A stretch of 64,000 nucleotides of DNA, taken from contig CANFOS010000003.1 in the NCBI GenBank assembly GCA_947448735.1, forward strand, positions 124,001 through 188,000, given 5' to 3'. Shown in pieces: positions 43,501-52,334 of the stretch (the first letter of the stretch is position 1; the number at the start of each line of letters is the position of its first letter). The DNA comes from Comamonadaceae bacterium (GTDB lineage: Bacteria; Pseudomonadota; Gammaproteobacteria; Burkholderiales; Burkholderiaceae_C). Below the pieces are notes generated by a model. It was not told where the DNA came from, did no database searches, and worked only from the letters and a program-made list of their open reading frames with translations. Position numbers and translations under genes: made by a program.

Positions 43501-45348
43501 CTACTCCACCGTCACACTCTTCGCCAAATTCCGCGGTTTGTCCACATCTGTCCCCCGCGCGCAAGCGGTGTGGTACGCCAGCAATTGCAGTGGCACCACA
43601 TGCAGCAAGGGGCTTAGGGCGCCGTAATGCTCTGGCATGCGGATGACGTGCAGGCCTTCGCTGCTGACAAGTTTTGTGCCTGCGTCGGCCAGCACGTACA
43701 GCACGCCGCCGCGGGCGCGGACTTCTTGCAGGTTGCTTTTGAGCTTTTCCAGCAAGCTGTCGTTGGGGGCAACGGCCACCACCGGCATGGCGCTGGTCAC
43801 CAGCGCCAGCGGGCCGTGTTTCAGCTCGCCTGCGGGGTAGGCCTCGGCGTGGATGTAGCTGATTTCTTTGAGCTTGAGTGCGCCTTCCAGCGCAATTGGG
43901 TAGTGCAGGCCGCGGCCTAAAAACAGGGCGTTTTCCATCTTGGCAAAGTCTTCAGCCCAGGCGATGACCTGGGGTTCGAGGGCCAGCACGCCAGCCAATG
44001 CCACCGGCAGGTGGCGCATGGCTTTGACGTGTGCTGCTTCGTCGCTTTGTGTCAGGCGGCCTTTGCTTTGGGCCAGTGCCAGCGTCAGCAAAAACAGGCC
44101 CGCCAACTGCGCGGTAAAGGCTTTGGTGGATGCCACACCAATCTCGACGCCGGCGCGTGTGACGTAAGCCAGCTTGCATTCGCGCACCATGGCCGATGTG
44201 GCGACGTTGCAGATGGTGAGGGTTTGCGTCATGCCCAGTGATTGCGCATGCCGCAGCGCGGCCAGGGTGTCGGCGGTCTCGCCGCTTTGGGTGATGGTGA
44301 CGACCAGCGTGCGGGGGTTGGGCACGCTGGTGCGATAGCGGTATTCGCTGGCCACTTCAACCTGGGTCGCGATACCGGCAATTTCTTCAAGCCAGTATTT
44401 GGCGGTGCAGCCGCTGTAGTAGCTGGTGCCGCAGGCCAGAATCAGCACCGAGTCAATGTCTTTGAACACACTGGCAGCCTGGTCACCAAACAGCTCCGGC
44501 GTGATGCCCTCGACGCCTTCCAGCGTGTTGGCAATGGCGCTGGGTTGCTCAAAAATTTCTTTTTGCATGTAGTGGCGGTACGGGCCCAGTTCTGCTGCGC
44601 CGCTATGAGCGACCACCGTTTTTACGTCGCGCTGCACGGCTTTTTGTGCCTTGTCCAGAATCCAGTACTTGCCGAGCTGAATGTCAATCAGATCGCCTTC
44701 TTCAAGGTAAACGATCTGGTCGGTCACACCGGCCAAGGCCATCGCATCACTGGCCAAAAAGTTTTCTTGGTCGGCTTTGCCGACACCCAGAATCAGCGGT
44801 GAGCCGGCCCGCGCACCGACCACGCGATACGGCTCGTCTTTGCAGAAAGCGGCAATCGCATAGGCGCCGTGCAGCTGGCTGACGGCGGCTTTCAAGGCTT
44901 CAAACAAATCACCGTCGTACAGGCTTTCCATCAAGTGGACGATCACTTCGGTGTCGGTCTGGCTGTCAAACACGTAGCCCTTGGCTTGCAGTGCGGCGCG
45001 CAGTTCTTCGTGGTTTTCGATGATGCCGTTGTGAACCAGCGCGATCTTGCCGGGCCTGGCACCCACCGTGCCGGGGCCGTGGCTGAAGTGCGGGTGTGCG
45101 TTGTGGATGGCCGGTGCGCCGTGCGTGGCCCAGCGGGTGTGGGCAATACCGGTTGAGCCGGTGAGTTTTTCAAGGTCAACCTGCTCTTGCAGCTCTGCCA
45201 CGCGCGATGTGCTGCGGGCACGTTTGAGGCCATCGGCATACACCGCCACGCCGCAAGAGTCATAGCCCCGGTATTCCAGGCGCTGCAGCCCTTGCACCAG
45301 CACCGGGACGATATTGCGGCCAGAGACCGCTGCAACAATGCCGCACAT
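43501..45348 (-). CDS. glmS: Glutamine-fructose-6-phosphate aminotransferase (isomerizing)
   Basis: A 615-residue enzyme making glucosamine 6-phosphate, the entry to peptidoglycan and lipopolysaccharide synthesis. The N-terminal nucleophile Cys follows the start Met ([20 protein letters not shown]), which is removed in the mature protein. Glutaminase residues appear in [10 protein letters not shown] and [12 protein letters not shown]; the two SIS isomerase domains are at about 280-430 and 450-600, and the C-terminus is [13 protein letters not shown]. No glmS ribozyme is expected or seen. Upstream is a divergent Lrp/AsnC gene. Confidence 0.96.
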   Translation of the reverse strand: MCGIVAAVSGRNIVPVLVQGLQRLEYRGYDSCGVAVYADGLKRARSTSRVAELQEQVDLEKLTGSTGIAHTRWATHGAPAIHNAHPHFSHGPGTVGARPGKIALVHNGIIENHEELRAALQAKGYVFDSQTDTEVIVHLMESLYDGDLFEALKAAVSQLHGAYAIAAFCKDEPYRVVGARAGSPLILGVGKADQENFLASDAMALAGVTDQIVYLEEGDLIDIQLGKYWILDKAQKAVQRDVKTVVAHSGAAELGPYRHYMQKEIFEQPSAIANTLEGVEGITPELFGDQAASVFKDIDSVLILACGTSYYSGCTAKYWLEEIAGIATQVEVASEYRYRTSVPNPRTLVVTITQSGETADTLAALRHAQSLGMTQTLTICNVATSAMVRECKLAYVTRAGVEIGVASTKAFTAQLAGLFLLTLALAQSKGRLTQSDEAAHVKAMRHLPVALAGVLALEPQVIAWAEDFAKMENALFLGRGLHYPIALEGALKLKEISYIHAEAYPAGELKHGPLALVTSAMPVVAVAPNDSLLEKLKSNLQEVRARGGVLYVLADAGTKLVSSEGLHVIRMPEHYGALSPLLHVVPLQLLAYHTACARGTDVDKPRNLAKSVTVE

Positions 45349-45388
45349 CAACTTTCTCCTAAAAATGGGTTCTGCTGATGCTAAGGTT

Positions 45389-45471
45389 TATTGATTTATC
45401 AAGGTGATCAATATTTGGTTATTTTTGAAATTAAATTTCTCCTTCGACTATTTATGAATTTATATTTCATA
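45389..45471. promoter_or_regulatory. AT-rich divergent promoter with two inverted repeats (glmS/lrp)
   Basis: TATTGAT (45389-45395) pairs with ATCAATA (45407-45413), and TATGAA (45453-45458) pairs with TTCATA (45466-45471), 13 bases before the regulator start. AT-rich repeated sites are typical of Lrp/AsnC autoregulation. Confidence 0.45.
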
Positions 45472-45483
45472 TAAACTCAATAA

Positions 45484-45978
45484 ATGGAACAAATAAATAA
45501 CGTCGAACTGGACGCAACCGACCTCAAACTGCTGGATGCCCTGCAAAACGATGCTTCGCTGAGCAACCAGGATTTGGCCGCGCTGGCCCACATCTCGCCG
45601 CCCACCTGCCTGCGGCGCGTCAAGCGGCTACGCGATGCCGGGCTGATGGAGCGCCAGATTGCGCTGCTCAACCCCGACAAGCTGGCACACATCACCGGCC
45701 ACGGTCTGACGGCCATTGTGGAGATCACGCTCGACCGCCAGGGCGACGAACACCTGAGCGCCTTTGAGCAACGCATGCGTGTTGATGCGGCTGTGCAGCA
45801 GTGCTACCGCACGTCGCCGGGGCCAGACTTTGTGCTGATCGTGCATGTGGCAGACATGCCCGCCCACCTGGCTTTGAGCCAGCGGCTCTTTACAGGGGAC
45901 GCCAATGTTCGCAATGTGAAGGCATTTTTTAGCGTCAAGCGCTCAAAATTCGAGCCAAAAGTGCTTCTACGCCAATAG
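45484..45978 (+). CDS. Lrp/AsnC-family transcriptional regulator
   Basis: A 164-residue regulator: N-terminal helix-turn-helix (LLDALQNDASLSNQDLAALA then ISPPTCLRRVKRL) and a C-terminal RAM/ACT-like domain that binds an amino acid (QQCYRTSPGPDFVLIVHV). Such proteins form octamers and usually regulate themselves and neighbours. It is divergent from glmS with a 135-base AT-rich gap. Effector unknown. Confidence 0.92.
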   Translation: MEQINNVELDATDLKLLDALQNDASLSNQDLAALAHISPPTCLRRVKRLRDAGLMERQIALLNPDKLAHITGHGLTAIVEITLDRQGDEHLSAFEQRMRVDAAVQQCYRTSPGPDFVLIVHVADMPAHLALSQRLFTGDANVRNVKAFFSVKRSKFEPKVLLRQ

Positions 45979-45990
45979 ATTGCTACGCCT

Positions 45991-46011
45991 GCAGCTATTA
46001 TTTAAATAGCA
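45991..46011 (-). repeat. Dispersed TGCTAT...TAGCTGC repeat, copy 3 (lrp/glmU)
   Basis: On the minus strand the segment reads TGCTATTTAAATAATAGCTG then C. It lies exactly between the convergent stops of the Lrp and glmU genes; the GCTATT/AATAGC arms could also act as a weak terminator. Confidence 0.5.
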
Positions 46012-47463
46012 CTACTTTTTGGCCTTTACCGGCCGTTTCCAGTTGGGCAGACTGATTTGCTTGGCCCGCGCCACATGCAGGCCGCCCGGTTCAGTGCTTT
46101 TGGCAAGGGTGGTGCCGCCGCCCACTGTGCCGCCCGCGCCGATGGTGATGGGTGCCACCAGCACGCAGTTGCTGCCAATATGCACATCGTCACCAATCAC
46201 GGTGCGGTGCTTGTTGGCCCCGTCGTAGTTGGCGGTGATGCTGCCAGCGCCATAGTTGACGCGCTCGCCCACTGTGGCGTCGCCCAGGTAGGCCAGATGA
46301 TTGGCTTTGGCGCCTTTGGCCAGGGTCGAATTTTTGACCTCGACAAAGTTGCCGATGTGCACCTCAGCACCCAGCTGCGCGCCGGGCCGCAGGCGGGCAA
46401 ACGGGCCCACCAGCGCGCCCTCACCCACGCCAACGCCCAACTTTTCGCCGTCGATATGGGTGAACGGGTGAATCACGGCGTTGGCGGCTATGGTGCAGTT
46501 AGCGATCACGCAGTTAGCGCCTACTCGCACGCCGTTGCCCAGCGTCACTGCGCCTTCAAACAGGCAATTGACATCAATCTCAACGTCCTGGCCGCATGTC
46601 AAGGTGCCGCGCACATCAAAGCGGGCCGGGTCGGCCAGGCGCACACCCTGCTCCATCAAGGCCACAGCCCTGCGCTGCTGGTAGACGCGCTCCAGCTCGG
46701 CCAACTGAACCGGGCTGTTCACACCTGCGACTTGCGCTGCATCGGTGATCTGGTGCGCCACCACCGCCACGCCGTCGGCTACGGCGAATTTCACGATGTC
46801 GGTCAGGTAGTACTCGTTCTGGGCATTTTTGTTGTCGAGCCGGGCCAGCCAGCGGCGCAGCAGGGCTGTGGGCACGGCCATGATGCCGCTGTAGATTTCA
46901 TGGATTTGGCGCTGGGCGTCACTCGCATCCTTGTGTTCAACGATGGCGCGTACCTGGGCTGATGCGCCTGGCCCGCTGCGAACGATCCGTCCGTAGCCTG
47001 TGGGGTCAGGCATGCTGAGGGTGAGCAGCGCCAAACGCTGGCCATCGCACTGGTCCATCAGCGCTTGCAAGGTCGCGGTTTGGGTCAGCGGCACATCCCC
47101 TGACAGCACCAGCGTCACCCCGTCATCGGCCAGCAAGGGCACGGCCTGCTGCACCGCGTGGCCGGTGCCCAGCTGCGGCTCCTGGCGCGCAAACTGGATG
47201 TCCAGCGGGTTGTGAAGAGTGCCTGAAAAGCCCTGAAATCGTGTACAAGCAGCTTCCACTTCGATAGCACCATGGCCCGTGATGACAACCACTCGGCGGG
47301 CTGATAACCCCGCTGCGCAGTCAAGCACATGGCCCAGCAGGGCATGCCCGCCCAAGCGATGCAACACTTTGGGCAAGCTGCTTTTCATGCGTGTGCCTTT
47401 GCCGGCTGCCATGATGACAACATCTGTCGGCGTCGACGACGATTTATTAACGAGAGCGGTCAT
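46012..47463 (-). CDS. glmU: Bifunctional UDP-GlcNAc pyrophosphorylase / GlcN-1-P acetyltransferase
   Basis: A 483-residue bifunctional enzyme making UDP-N-acetylglucosamine. The N-terminal uridyltransferase has VVIMAAGKGTRMKSSLPKVL; the C-terminal left-handed beta-helix (from about 260) has the hexapeptide repeats and KNSTLAKGAKANHLAYLGDA near the acetyltransferase site. The ATG at 47463 has AAAGGA upstream. The gene is unusual in that its start codon overlaps the start codon of the divergent lipoprotein gene in the palindrome CATG, so the promoter must lie within that gene. Confidence 0.95.
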   Translation of the reverse strand: MTALVNKSSSTPTDVVIMAAGKGTRMKSSLPKVLHRLGGHALLGHVLDCAAGLSARRVVVITGHGAIEVEAACTRFQGFSGTLHNPLDIQFARQEPQLGTGHAVQQAVPLLADDGVTLVLSGDVPLTQTATLQALMDQCDGQRLALLTLSMPDPTGYGRIVRSGPGASAQVRAIVEHKDASDAQRQIHEIYSGIMAVPTALLRRWLARLDNKNAQNEYYLTDIVKFAVADGVAVVAHQITDAAQVAGVNSPVQLAELERVYQQRRAVALMEQGVRLADPARFDVRGTLTCGQDVEIDVNCLFEGAVTLGNGVRVGANCVIANCTIAANAVIHPFTHIDGEKLGVGVGEGALVGPFARLRPGAQLGAEVHIGNFVEVKNSTLAKGAKANHLAYLGDATVGERVNYGAGSITANYDGANKHRTVIGDDVHIGSNCVLVAPITIGAGGTVGGGTTLAKSTEPGGLHVARAKQISLPNWKRPVKAKK

Positions 47464-48343
47464 GACACGTCCTTTGAATTTTTTGCGCTTGACCAGAATT
47501 ATCTGCTGGCTGTTTGTGGGTCTGGTCCTACAAGGCTGCAACGCGGTCAAGATTGCCTACAACCAGGCACCGACGCTGGCCTATTTTTACCTCGACAGCT
47601 ACCTTGACTTCAATGACGCGCAGAGCACGCAGATCAAAAATGACCTGGCCCAGATGCAGGCTTGGCACCGGCAAACACAGCTGCCTGCCTACATTGACTT
47701 GCTACAAAAATTGCAGCAACAAATGACACAGGACATTACCGCAAGCCAGGCCTGCGAGGTGTTTACCGACGTGCGGCAAAAAGCCCTCGCCATGACCGAC
47801 CACGCCGAGCCAGCCGCCTTGAGCCTGGCCGTCACATTGACACAAAAACAGCTGGACACGATGCAGCGCAAGTTTTCCAAGGGCAACAGCAGCTGGCGCA
47901 AAGACTATCTGGACGCCAGCACGAAGAACGTTTTTGAAAATCGGCAAAAAAGCGCCGTCAAGCGCGGCGAAATGCTGTACGGCAGCATCAACGACAGGCA
48001 ACGCAGCCTGATTTCACAGCAGATTGAAAAATCGCAGTTCAACGCCGCACAAAGCTATGTCGAGCGCGAGCGCCGCCAAAAAGATATTTTGCAAATGCTG
48101 ACCAAGGTGGTGGCCAGCCGGCCAGACCCGGTCACCTTGCAAAAAGACATGCGCAGCTTGATGCAAAGGTCCGTCAGCTCACCCGATGCTGCCTACCGCA
48201 GCTATCTTGAAACCATCACTCAGGAAGGCTGCGCCAGTTTTGCTGAACTACACAACGCCACCACAGCAGAGCAGCGCAAAAAAGCAGTCAACGTGCTGGC
48301 GGGCTATGCGCAGGATTTCAAGATCCTGGCTGCGCAGAAGTGA
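47462..48343 (+). CDS. DUF6279-type lipoprotein
   Basis: A 293-residue lipoprotein. MTRPLNFLRLTRIICWLFVG leads to the lipobox LQGC, with C26 as the lipidated residue. The mature part is helical and charged (YNQAPTLAYFYLDSYLDFND near the start), matching an uncharacterised proteobacterial lipoprotein family. Its ATG shares three bases with the glmU start on the other strand; no convincing ribosome binding site precedes it, but the position of the signal peptide leaves little room for another start. Function unknown. Confidence 0.78.
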   Translation: MTRPLNFLRLTRIICWLFVGLVLQGCNAVKIAYNQAPTLAYFYLDSYLDFNDAQSTQIKNDLAQMQAWHRQTQLPAYIDLLQKLQQQMTQDITASQACEVFTDVRQKALAMTDHAEPAALSLAVTLTQKQLDTMQRKFSKGNSSWRKDYLDASTKNVFENRQKSAVKRGEMLYGSINDRQRSLISQQIEKSQFNAAQSYVERERRQKDILQMLTKVVASRPDPVTLQKDMRSLMQRSVSSPDAAYRSYLETITQEGCASFAELHNATTAEQRKKAVNVLAGYAQDFKILAAQK

Positions 48344-48369
48344 TGTCGGGCAGCCAAGACCCATCGCCT

Positions 48370-49221
48370 CTAAAAGTCGACGCTTTGCCCTTCCACCATG
48401 GGCACCACCTTGACGCTGCTGCCCTTCATGGCCGCCTGAAATTCAGCCAGCGTACCGGTCGCCAGCGGGTTGGAGTTGTAGTGCATGGCGATCACGTTTT
48501 TCGGCTTGATCCAGGTGTTGGCCGCAAAGGCTGCGTCTTCCGGGCCCATGGTGAAGTTGCCACCAATGGGCATCAGCACCAGGTCGGGCTTGTAGTACTC
48601 GCTGATGAATTTCATGTCGCCAAACAGGCCGGTATCGCCCATGTGCCAGATTTTGAAACCGTTTTCCATTTCAATGATGTAGCCCACCGCTTCACCGGCC
48701 GGGTGTGATTCGTTTTTGCTGGTGGCTGGGTTGTTCCACACCAGCAGGGACGAATGCTCGGCGGTCACCGCGGTCACCTTGATGCCTGGCGCGGGCCTGA
48801 CGCTGCCGGTTTTGTTAAAGCGGTGCGTCAGGTCGGCCGGCAAAATACCCAGCGTGACCAAGGGCGTGATCATGTCAGCCGGGCCGTACAGCTTGGTGTT
48901 GTGCAGCTTGGCCAATGCCGGTGCGTCACCAATATGGTCGACGTGGGCGTGGGTGACCAGCAGCACATCGACTTTGCCCAGTGCGGCCAGGTCTGTTTTG
49001 TAAGGCGCCGGGGCTTTGGGGCCGCCGGTGACCCACGGGTCGATCACAATGATTTTGCCGCCAGGTGACTTGATGCGAAAGCTGGCCTGGCCCAGCCACA
49101 GCAGCTCGGTTTTTCCGGTCACGGGGGCTGCTGTTTGGGCCTGCGCAGAAGTGGCAGCGCCGATCAACATGAAGGCGGCCAGCGCCAATGACAAAGGGGT
49201 TTTGAACAATCGGGGCAACAT
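48370..49221 (-). CDS. Exported metal-dependent hydrolase, UPF0173-like MBL fold
   Basis: A 283-residue protein with a signal peptide (LSLALAAFMLIGAATSAQAQ), followed by an MBL domain: TELLWLGQASFRIKSPGGK, THAHVDHIGD (metal motif), a third His in TAEHSSLL, IWHMGDTGLFGD and a final His in AMHYNSNP. UPF0173 members are usually cytosolic; this one appears periplasmic. Substrate unknown. GGAGA precedes the ATG at 49221. It is convergent with the DUF6279 gene (26-base gap). Confidence 0.87.
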   Translation of the reverse strand: MLPRLFKTPLSLALAAFMLIGAATSAQAQTAAPVTGKTELLWLGQASFRIKSPGGKIIVIDPWVTGGPKAPAPYKTDLAALGKVDVLLVTHAHVDHIGDAPALAKLHNTKLYGPADMITPLVTLGILPADLTHRFNKTGSVRPAPGIKVTAVTAEHSSLLVWNNPATSKNESHPAGEAVGYIIEMENGFKIWHMGDTGLFGDMKFISEYYKPDLVLMPIGGNFTMGPEDAAFAANTWIKPKNVIAMHYNSNPLATGTLAEFQAAMKGSSVKVVPMVEGQSVDF

Positions 49222-49348
49222 GACAGGTCTCCAAAAAAAGTAAACCAACCAGGTGGTTAGCATGCTAATTTTGGCTGTATTTCACAACCCGGCTATCAGG
49301 GTTTGCCTTGCCTACCGCCCCCGTCAGGTCTGCCAAGCTGACCACACC

Positions 49349-49370
49349 CGCACTTCAGGCCTGAAGTGCG
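49349..49370. repeat. Perfect 22-bp palindrome
   Basis: CGCACTTCAGG is followed directly by its exact complement CCTGAAGTGCG, 10 bases beyond the stop of the DUF2917 gene. It may be a terminator stem for that gene or a protein-binding site; no T-run follows on the minus strand. A second palindrome, TTAGCATGCTAA, lies at about 49257-49268. Confidence 0.6.
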
Positions 49371-49380
49371 TTCCCTATCT

Positions 49381-49896
49381 TTATGGCCTGCTGCGCCTGA
49401 GCGTCAAGGCACAAACCGCGTGCGCAGCCAGCCCATGCACCAGCCGGCTCAGCGCCCAAGCTGCCTGATGAAGACAAGCACCCAAGTCCAGCAACGGTTG
49501 GCGTACTTCGACTTGGGCAAGTTGCGGCCGTCGGGGTGACACCGCCACATTCAGGACGGCGTCGGTCTCCCAGCTGAAGTACACGGATTGTTGGGGATTG
49601 TTCTCAATCATTTCCAGCACCAGTTGCTGACCCGCTTGCAGGCGCAACAAGTCGCCTGCAGCTAAAAAGTGGTCCCCCGCCCGCGCCGTGCTGTCGTTCG
49701 CCGCGTTGGTAAAAGTCACCCACACCCGCCCATACGCCATGCGCAACTCGCCCGGCACCCGGGGTTTCAAGCTCATGGCGCGGCCAGCACTCAACTTAAA
49801 GCAGCCCACCGCCCGCGCGGGAACCTGGTGCGTGGCTTGCTGGGTGCAGATCAGGCCTGCTTGGGTAAAAAGTTTCGGTTCAATGCTGTGATGCAT
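49381..49896 (-). CDS. DUF2917 domain protein
   Basis: A 171-residue protein. The central block RMAYGRVWVTFTNAANDSTA then GDHFLAAGDLLRLQAGQQL corresponds to the DUF2917 domain, a small cupin-like beta domain common in Burkholderiales and often encoded beside a LysR regulator, as here (divergent at 50034). Function unknown; no signal peptide. Probably controlled by the neighbouring LysR. Confidence 0.8.
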   Translation of the reverse strand: MHHSIEPKLFTQAGLICTQQATHQVPARAVGCFKLSAGRAMSLKPRVPGELRMAYGRVWVTFTNAANDSTARAGDHFLAAGDLLRLQAGQQLVLEMIENNPQQSVYFSWETDAVLNVAVSPRRPQLAQVEVRQPLLDLGACLHQAAWALSRLVHGLAAHAVCALTLRRSRP

Positions 49897-50033
49897 GGCG
49901 TTCTTTCAAAAATCCCCAGCTGAACAAATTTCAGGTGGAAGAACGTGAATGATCACGCCACAAGGTTTGTCAGTCCAATGACATTGGGATACGCTATTCA
50001 TTACCTAAACGCATCAATCACTTTGAGCTGACC

Positions 50034-51020
50034 ATGCTGCATTCACTCACCCATCTGCGCACACGACCCATTTCCGCAGGCCAGTTGCGCGCTTTTGAGG
50101 CCGTGGCGCGGCACCTGAATTTTCGGGCTGCATCTGAAGAACTGGCCTTGACACAATCAGCTGTCAGTCGGCAAATTCAGGCGCTTGAAGAAGAAGTCGG
50201 CGTATCGCTGTTTTTGCGCCACACACGGGCTGTGGAGCTGACCAGCGCTGGCACGCAACTGCTGCGCGCGGCCCTGCCGTCACTGGAGCGGATCGACAGC
50301 GCCGTGCGCGTCATTCGCCAAAGCGCAGGACGCAAAAGCGTGGCGATCAGCACCTGGGCATCGTTTGCGTCGATGTGGCTGATTCCCCGGTTGGAGATGT
50401 TTCAGCGCGTGCACCCTGACATCGACATTCGCATCGATGCCACCGATGTGGCGGTAGACATGGAAACCACCGACGTTGACCTGGCGCTGCGCTACAGCGC
50501 ACCTGGCCCGCTGCCCAGCCATGCGGTGCGGTTGTTTGGCGAACAACTCACGCCTGTGGCCAGCCCGTGGCTGATCAAAAGCGGCACCCGCATCATAAAG
50601 CCCATCGACCTGGCACAACATGCGCTGGTAGAAGCCAGCGACGCCCACCGCAGCCAGCACATGGAATGGCTGACCTGGCAGCGGTGGTTTGAAGAGCAAG
50701 GTTTGAAAAGCTTTGCGCCCAAGCGCTGGCTGTACTTCAACTACGCGCACCAGATTGCTCAAGCTGCCTTAACAGGCCAGGGCATTGCTTTAGCTCGCAT
50801 GCCGCTGGTGGCAGACAGCCTGGCCTCAGGCGACCTGGTTGAGCCCCTGCCCAACATGAGGATTGATTCGCCCCTGGCTTACTGGCTGATCGTGGGCCCG
50901 CGCACCGCCACACGGCCCGAGGTAGCGGCGTTTTGCGACTGGCTTAAAACGCAGGCGCTGCTGACCCGCGACGCGATTGGTGATGTGCCGGATGCAGATA
51001 CGGTAGATAACCTGGATTGA
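50034..51020 (+). CDS. LysR-family regulator (GcvA-like)
   Basis: A 328-residue regulator of the GcvA/AmpR branch. The N-terminal helix-turn-helix is FEAVARHLNFRAASEELALT then SAVSRQIQALEEEVGVSLF; the effector domain contains ISTWASFASMWLIPRLEMFQ and the GcvA-like TTDVDLALRYS. It is divergent from the DUF2917 gene, with a 137-base gap that presumably carries its operator. Effector unknown. Confidence 0.9.
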   Translation: MLHSLTHLRTRPISAGQLRAFEAVARHLNFRAASEELALTQSAVSRQIQALEEEVGVSLFLRHTRAVELTSAGTQLLRAALPSLERIDSAVRVIRQSAGRKSVAISTWASFASMWLIPRLEMFQRVHPDIDIRIDATDVAVDMETTDVDLALRYSAPGPLPSHAVRLFGEQLTPVASPWLIKSGTRIIKPIDLAQHALVEASDAHRSQHMEWLTWQRWFEEQGLKSFAPKRWLYFNYAHQIAQAALTGQGIALARMPLVADSLASGDLVEPLPNMRIDSPLAYWLIVGPRTATRPEVAAFCDWLKTQALLTRDAIGDVPDADTVDNLD

Positions 51021-51063
51021 GCGCTGGCGAAGCAGCCGATCAGTCGGTGAGGCGGTCAGTCGG

Positions 51064-51381
51064 TCAGTCAGACAATTCGTGAAAAGTAGCCGGAATATCA
51101 CGGCTGCCATGCAAGACACGGACTAAAGCGATGTTTTCATCGCGCTCCACATAAAACACCATGTGAGGAAAACGTTGACAAGGCCAAAACCGAAGGCCAG
51201 GAATGTCTAAAGCGTGGGCATAACGAAGGGACCCCGTACCAGGCTGGCGTTGAATGTGCGAATACGCCTTTTCAAGCGCATCCAGAAAGCTCAATGCCAT
51301 GTGCGGTGCTGCAGCCGCGTAATAGGCAAGCGCCTCCTCAACATCCAGGTCGGCTTGAAGCAGCCGCACCAATGGCTTCAT
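51064..51381 (-). CDS. parE: ParE-like toxin
   Basis: A 105-residue toxin of the RelE/ParE superfamily. The N-terminal helices include LDVEEALAYYAAAAPHMALS and the core strands read GSLRYAHALDIPGLRFWPCQ then FPHMVFYVERDENIALVRVL with HGSRDI at the end, the ParE pattern. ParE proteins inhibit DNA gyrase. The start overlaps the antitoxin stop by 4 bases. Toxin identity rests on fold motifs and partner. Confidence 0.85.
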   Translation of the reverse strand: MKPLVRLLQADLDVEEALAYYAAAAPHMALSFLDALEKAYSHIQRQPGTGSLRYAHALDIPGLRFWPCQRFPHMVFYVERDENIALVRVLHGSRDIPATFHELSD

Positions 51382-51617
51382 GCTTTTTTTCGTTGCTCTA
51401 GACGCTTGCGCAAGCTTTGAAAATACGCTGCATCGGCTTTCCCGGTAGCCGGGGAGTCTAAACCTTTGAGCATCATGGCACGCAGTTGAGTACGGTCTTT
51501 ATCACGCCGAATGAGTTCGCGCACATATTCACTCGACGTGCCGTAACCCTCCTGGCTGACGCGCTGGTCGACATAGGCTTTCATGCTGTCGGGCAACGAG
51601 ATGTTCATGGTGGTCAT
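51378..51617 (-). CDS. parD: ParD-like antitoxin
   Basis: A 79-residue ribbon-helix-helix protein: MTTMNISLPDSMKAYVDQRV then GYGTSSEYVRELIRRDK is the ParD/CopG DNA-binding domain, with a charged C-terminal tail that binds the toxin. The first ATG (51617) is used; a second in-frame ATG at 51608 is possible. Expected to repress its own promoter; tandem repeats lie just upstream. Confidence 0.88.
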   Translation of the reverse strand: MTTMNISLPDSMKAYVDQRVSQEGYGTSSEYVRELIRRDKDRTQLRAMMLKGLDSPATGKADAAYFQSLRKRLEQRKKA

Positions 51618-51633
51618 GGCTCTAGATTAGCAG

Positions 51634-51653
51634 TTTTGGCAAATTTTGGCAAA
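51634..51653. promoter_or_regulatory. Tandem 10-bp repeat upstream of parD
   Basis: TTTTGGCAAA occurs twice head to tail at 51634-51643 and 51644-51653, 17 bases upstream of the antitoxin ATG. It is a candidate operator for ParD. Confidence 0.5.
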
Positions 51654-51740
51654 TCATGAGCTCTCGTGAGCAGGATTCTTTTCAAGCATGGGCAGCATCG
51701 GGGGCAGCGGCCACACGCAGTGAGCAAGCGTGGGGGCTGA

Positions 51741-52325
51741 CTAAACCGGCCAGACCACGCCGTTGTCATTGAGCAGCGCATCCAGCGGCACATCATGCGG
51801 CTCGGGCTCCATATCGGGCAGCCAGCCGTTGGTGTAGCCCAACCCCACGGTGAACGGCTTGGGCCGCAGGGCTGCCAGCGTGCGGTCATAAAAGCCGCCG
51901 CCATAGCCGAGCCTGAAGCCGCCCGGCCCATAGCCCACGCAGGGCACAAACAGCAAGGTGGGCACGATCACTTCGGTGTCTTTGGGTTTTGGAATGCCGT
52001 AGGCGTCTTCTTCCATCGGGCAGCCCGGGTACCAGGCGTGAAAGGTCAGGGTTTTATGGACTTTGTCGACCACCGGCAGGCCAATGCGGCGCGGCTGCGG
52101 TTCATCGAGCAGCTCGCCGTCTTCTTTCCAGCGGTGCAGCGCAGGCAGCGGATCAAACTCGCCTTTGATCGGCCAATACGCGCCAATCACCTGGTCGGTG
52201 CGACCAAACAGCCAGATGCGCATCACGCGCTGCAGCAAGTCGGCTCGCTGCAGGCGGTCCGGCAGATGGAGCCGCTCTTCAATCAGGGCCTTGCGCTTAC
52301 TTTGTCGTTCGGTTAATTTGTCCAT
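51741..52325 (-). CDS. 5-formyltetrahydrofolate cyclo-ligase
   Basis: A 194-residue enzyme converting 5-formyl-THF to 5,10-methenyl-THF with ATP. The ATP-binding GYGGGFYDRTLAAL and the substrate-side block LFVPCVGYGPGGFRLG are visible; the N-terminal basic helix ends before IGAYWPIKGEFDPLP. Only 9 bases separate its ATG from the divergent slt ATG, so promoters must lie inside the coding regions or further away. In many Proteobacteria this gene follows 6S RNA; no such RNA was seen here. Confidence 0.92.
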   Translation of the reverse strand: MDKLTERQSKRKALIEERLHLPDRLQRADLLQRVMRIWLFGRTDQVIGAYWPIKGEFDPLPALHRWKEDGELLDEPQPRRIGLPVVDKVHKTLTFHAWYPGCPMEEDAYGIPKPKDTEVIVPTLLFVPCVGYGPGGFRLGYGGGFYDRTLAALRPKPFTVGLGYTNGWLPDMEPEPHDVPLDALLNDNGVVWPV

Positions 52326-52334
52326 AATCCCTTG

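Noticed and set aside
51029..51062. CAGTCGGT repeats as an attachment site or tandem repeat array
   Set aside because: Only two or three short imperfect units between a LysR stop and parE; too little to support an att site.
51741..52325. 6S RNA next to the formyl-THF cyclo-ligase gene
   Set aside because: The usual neighbour RNA is upstream or downstream of this gene in many Proteobacteria, but here only 9 bases and a short non-pairing stretch flank it.
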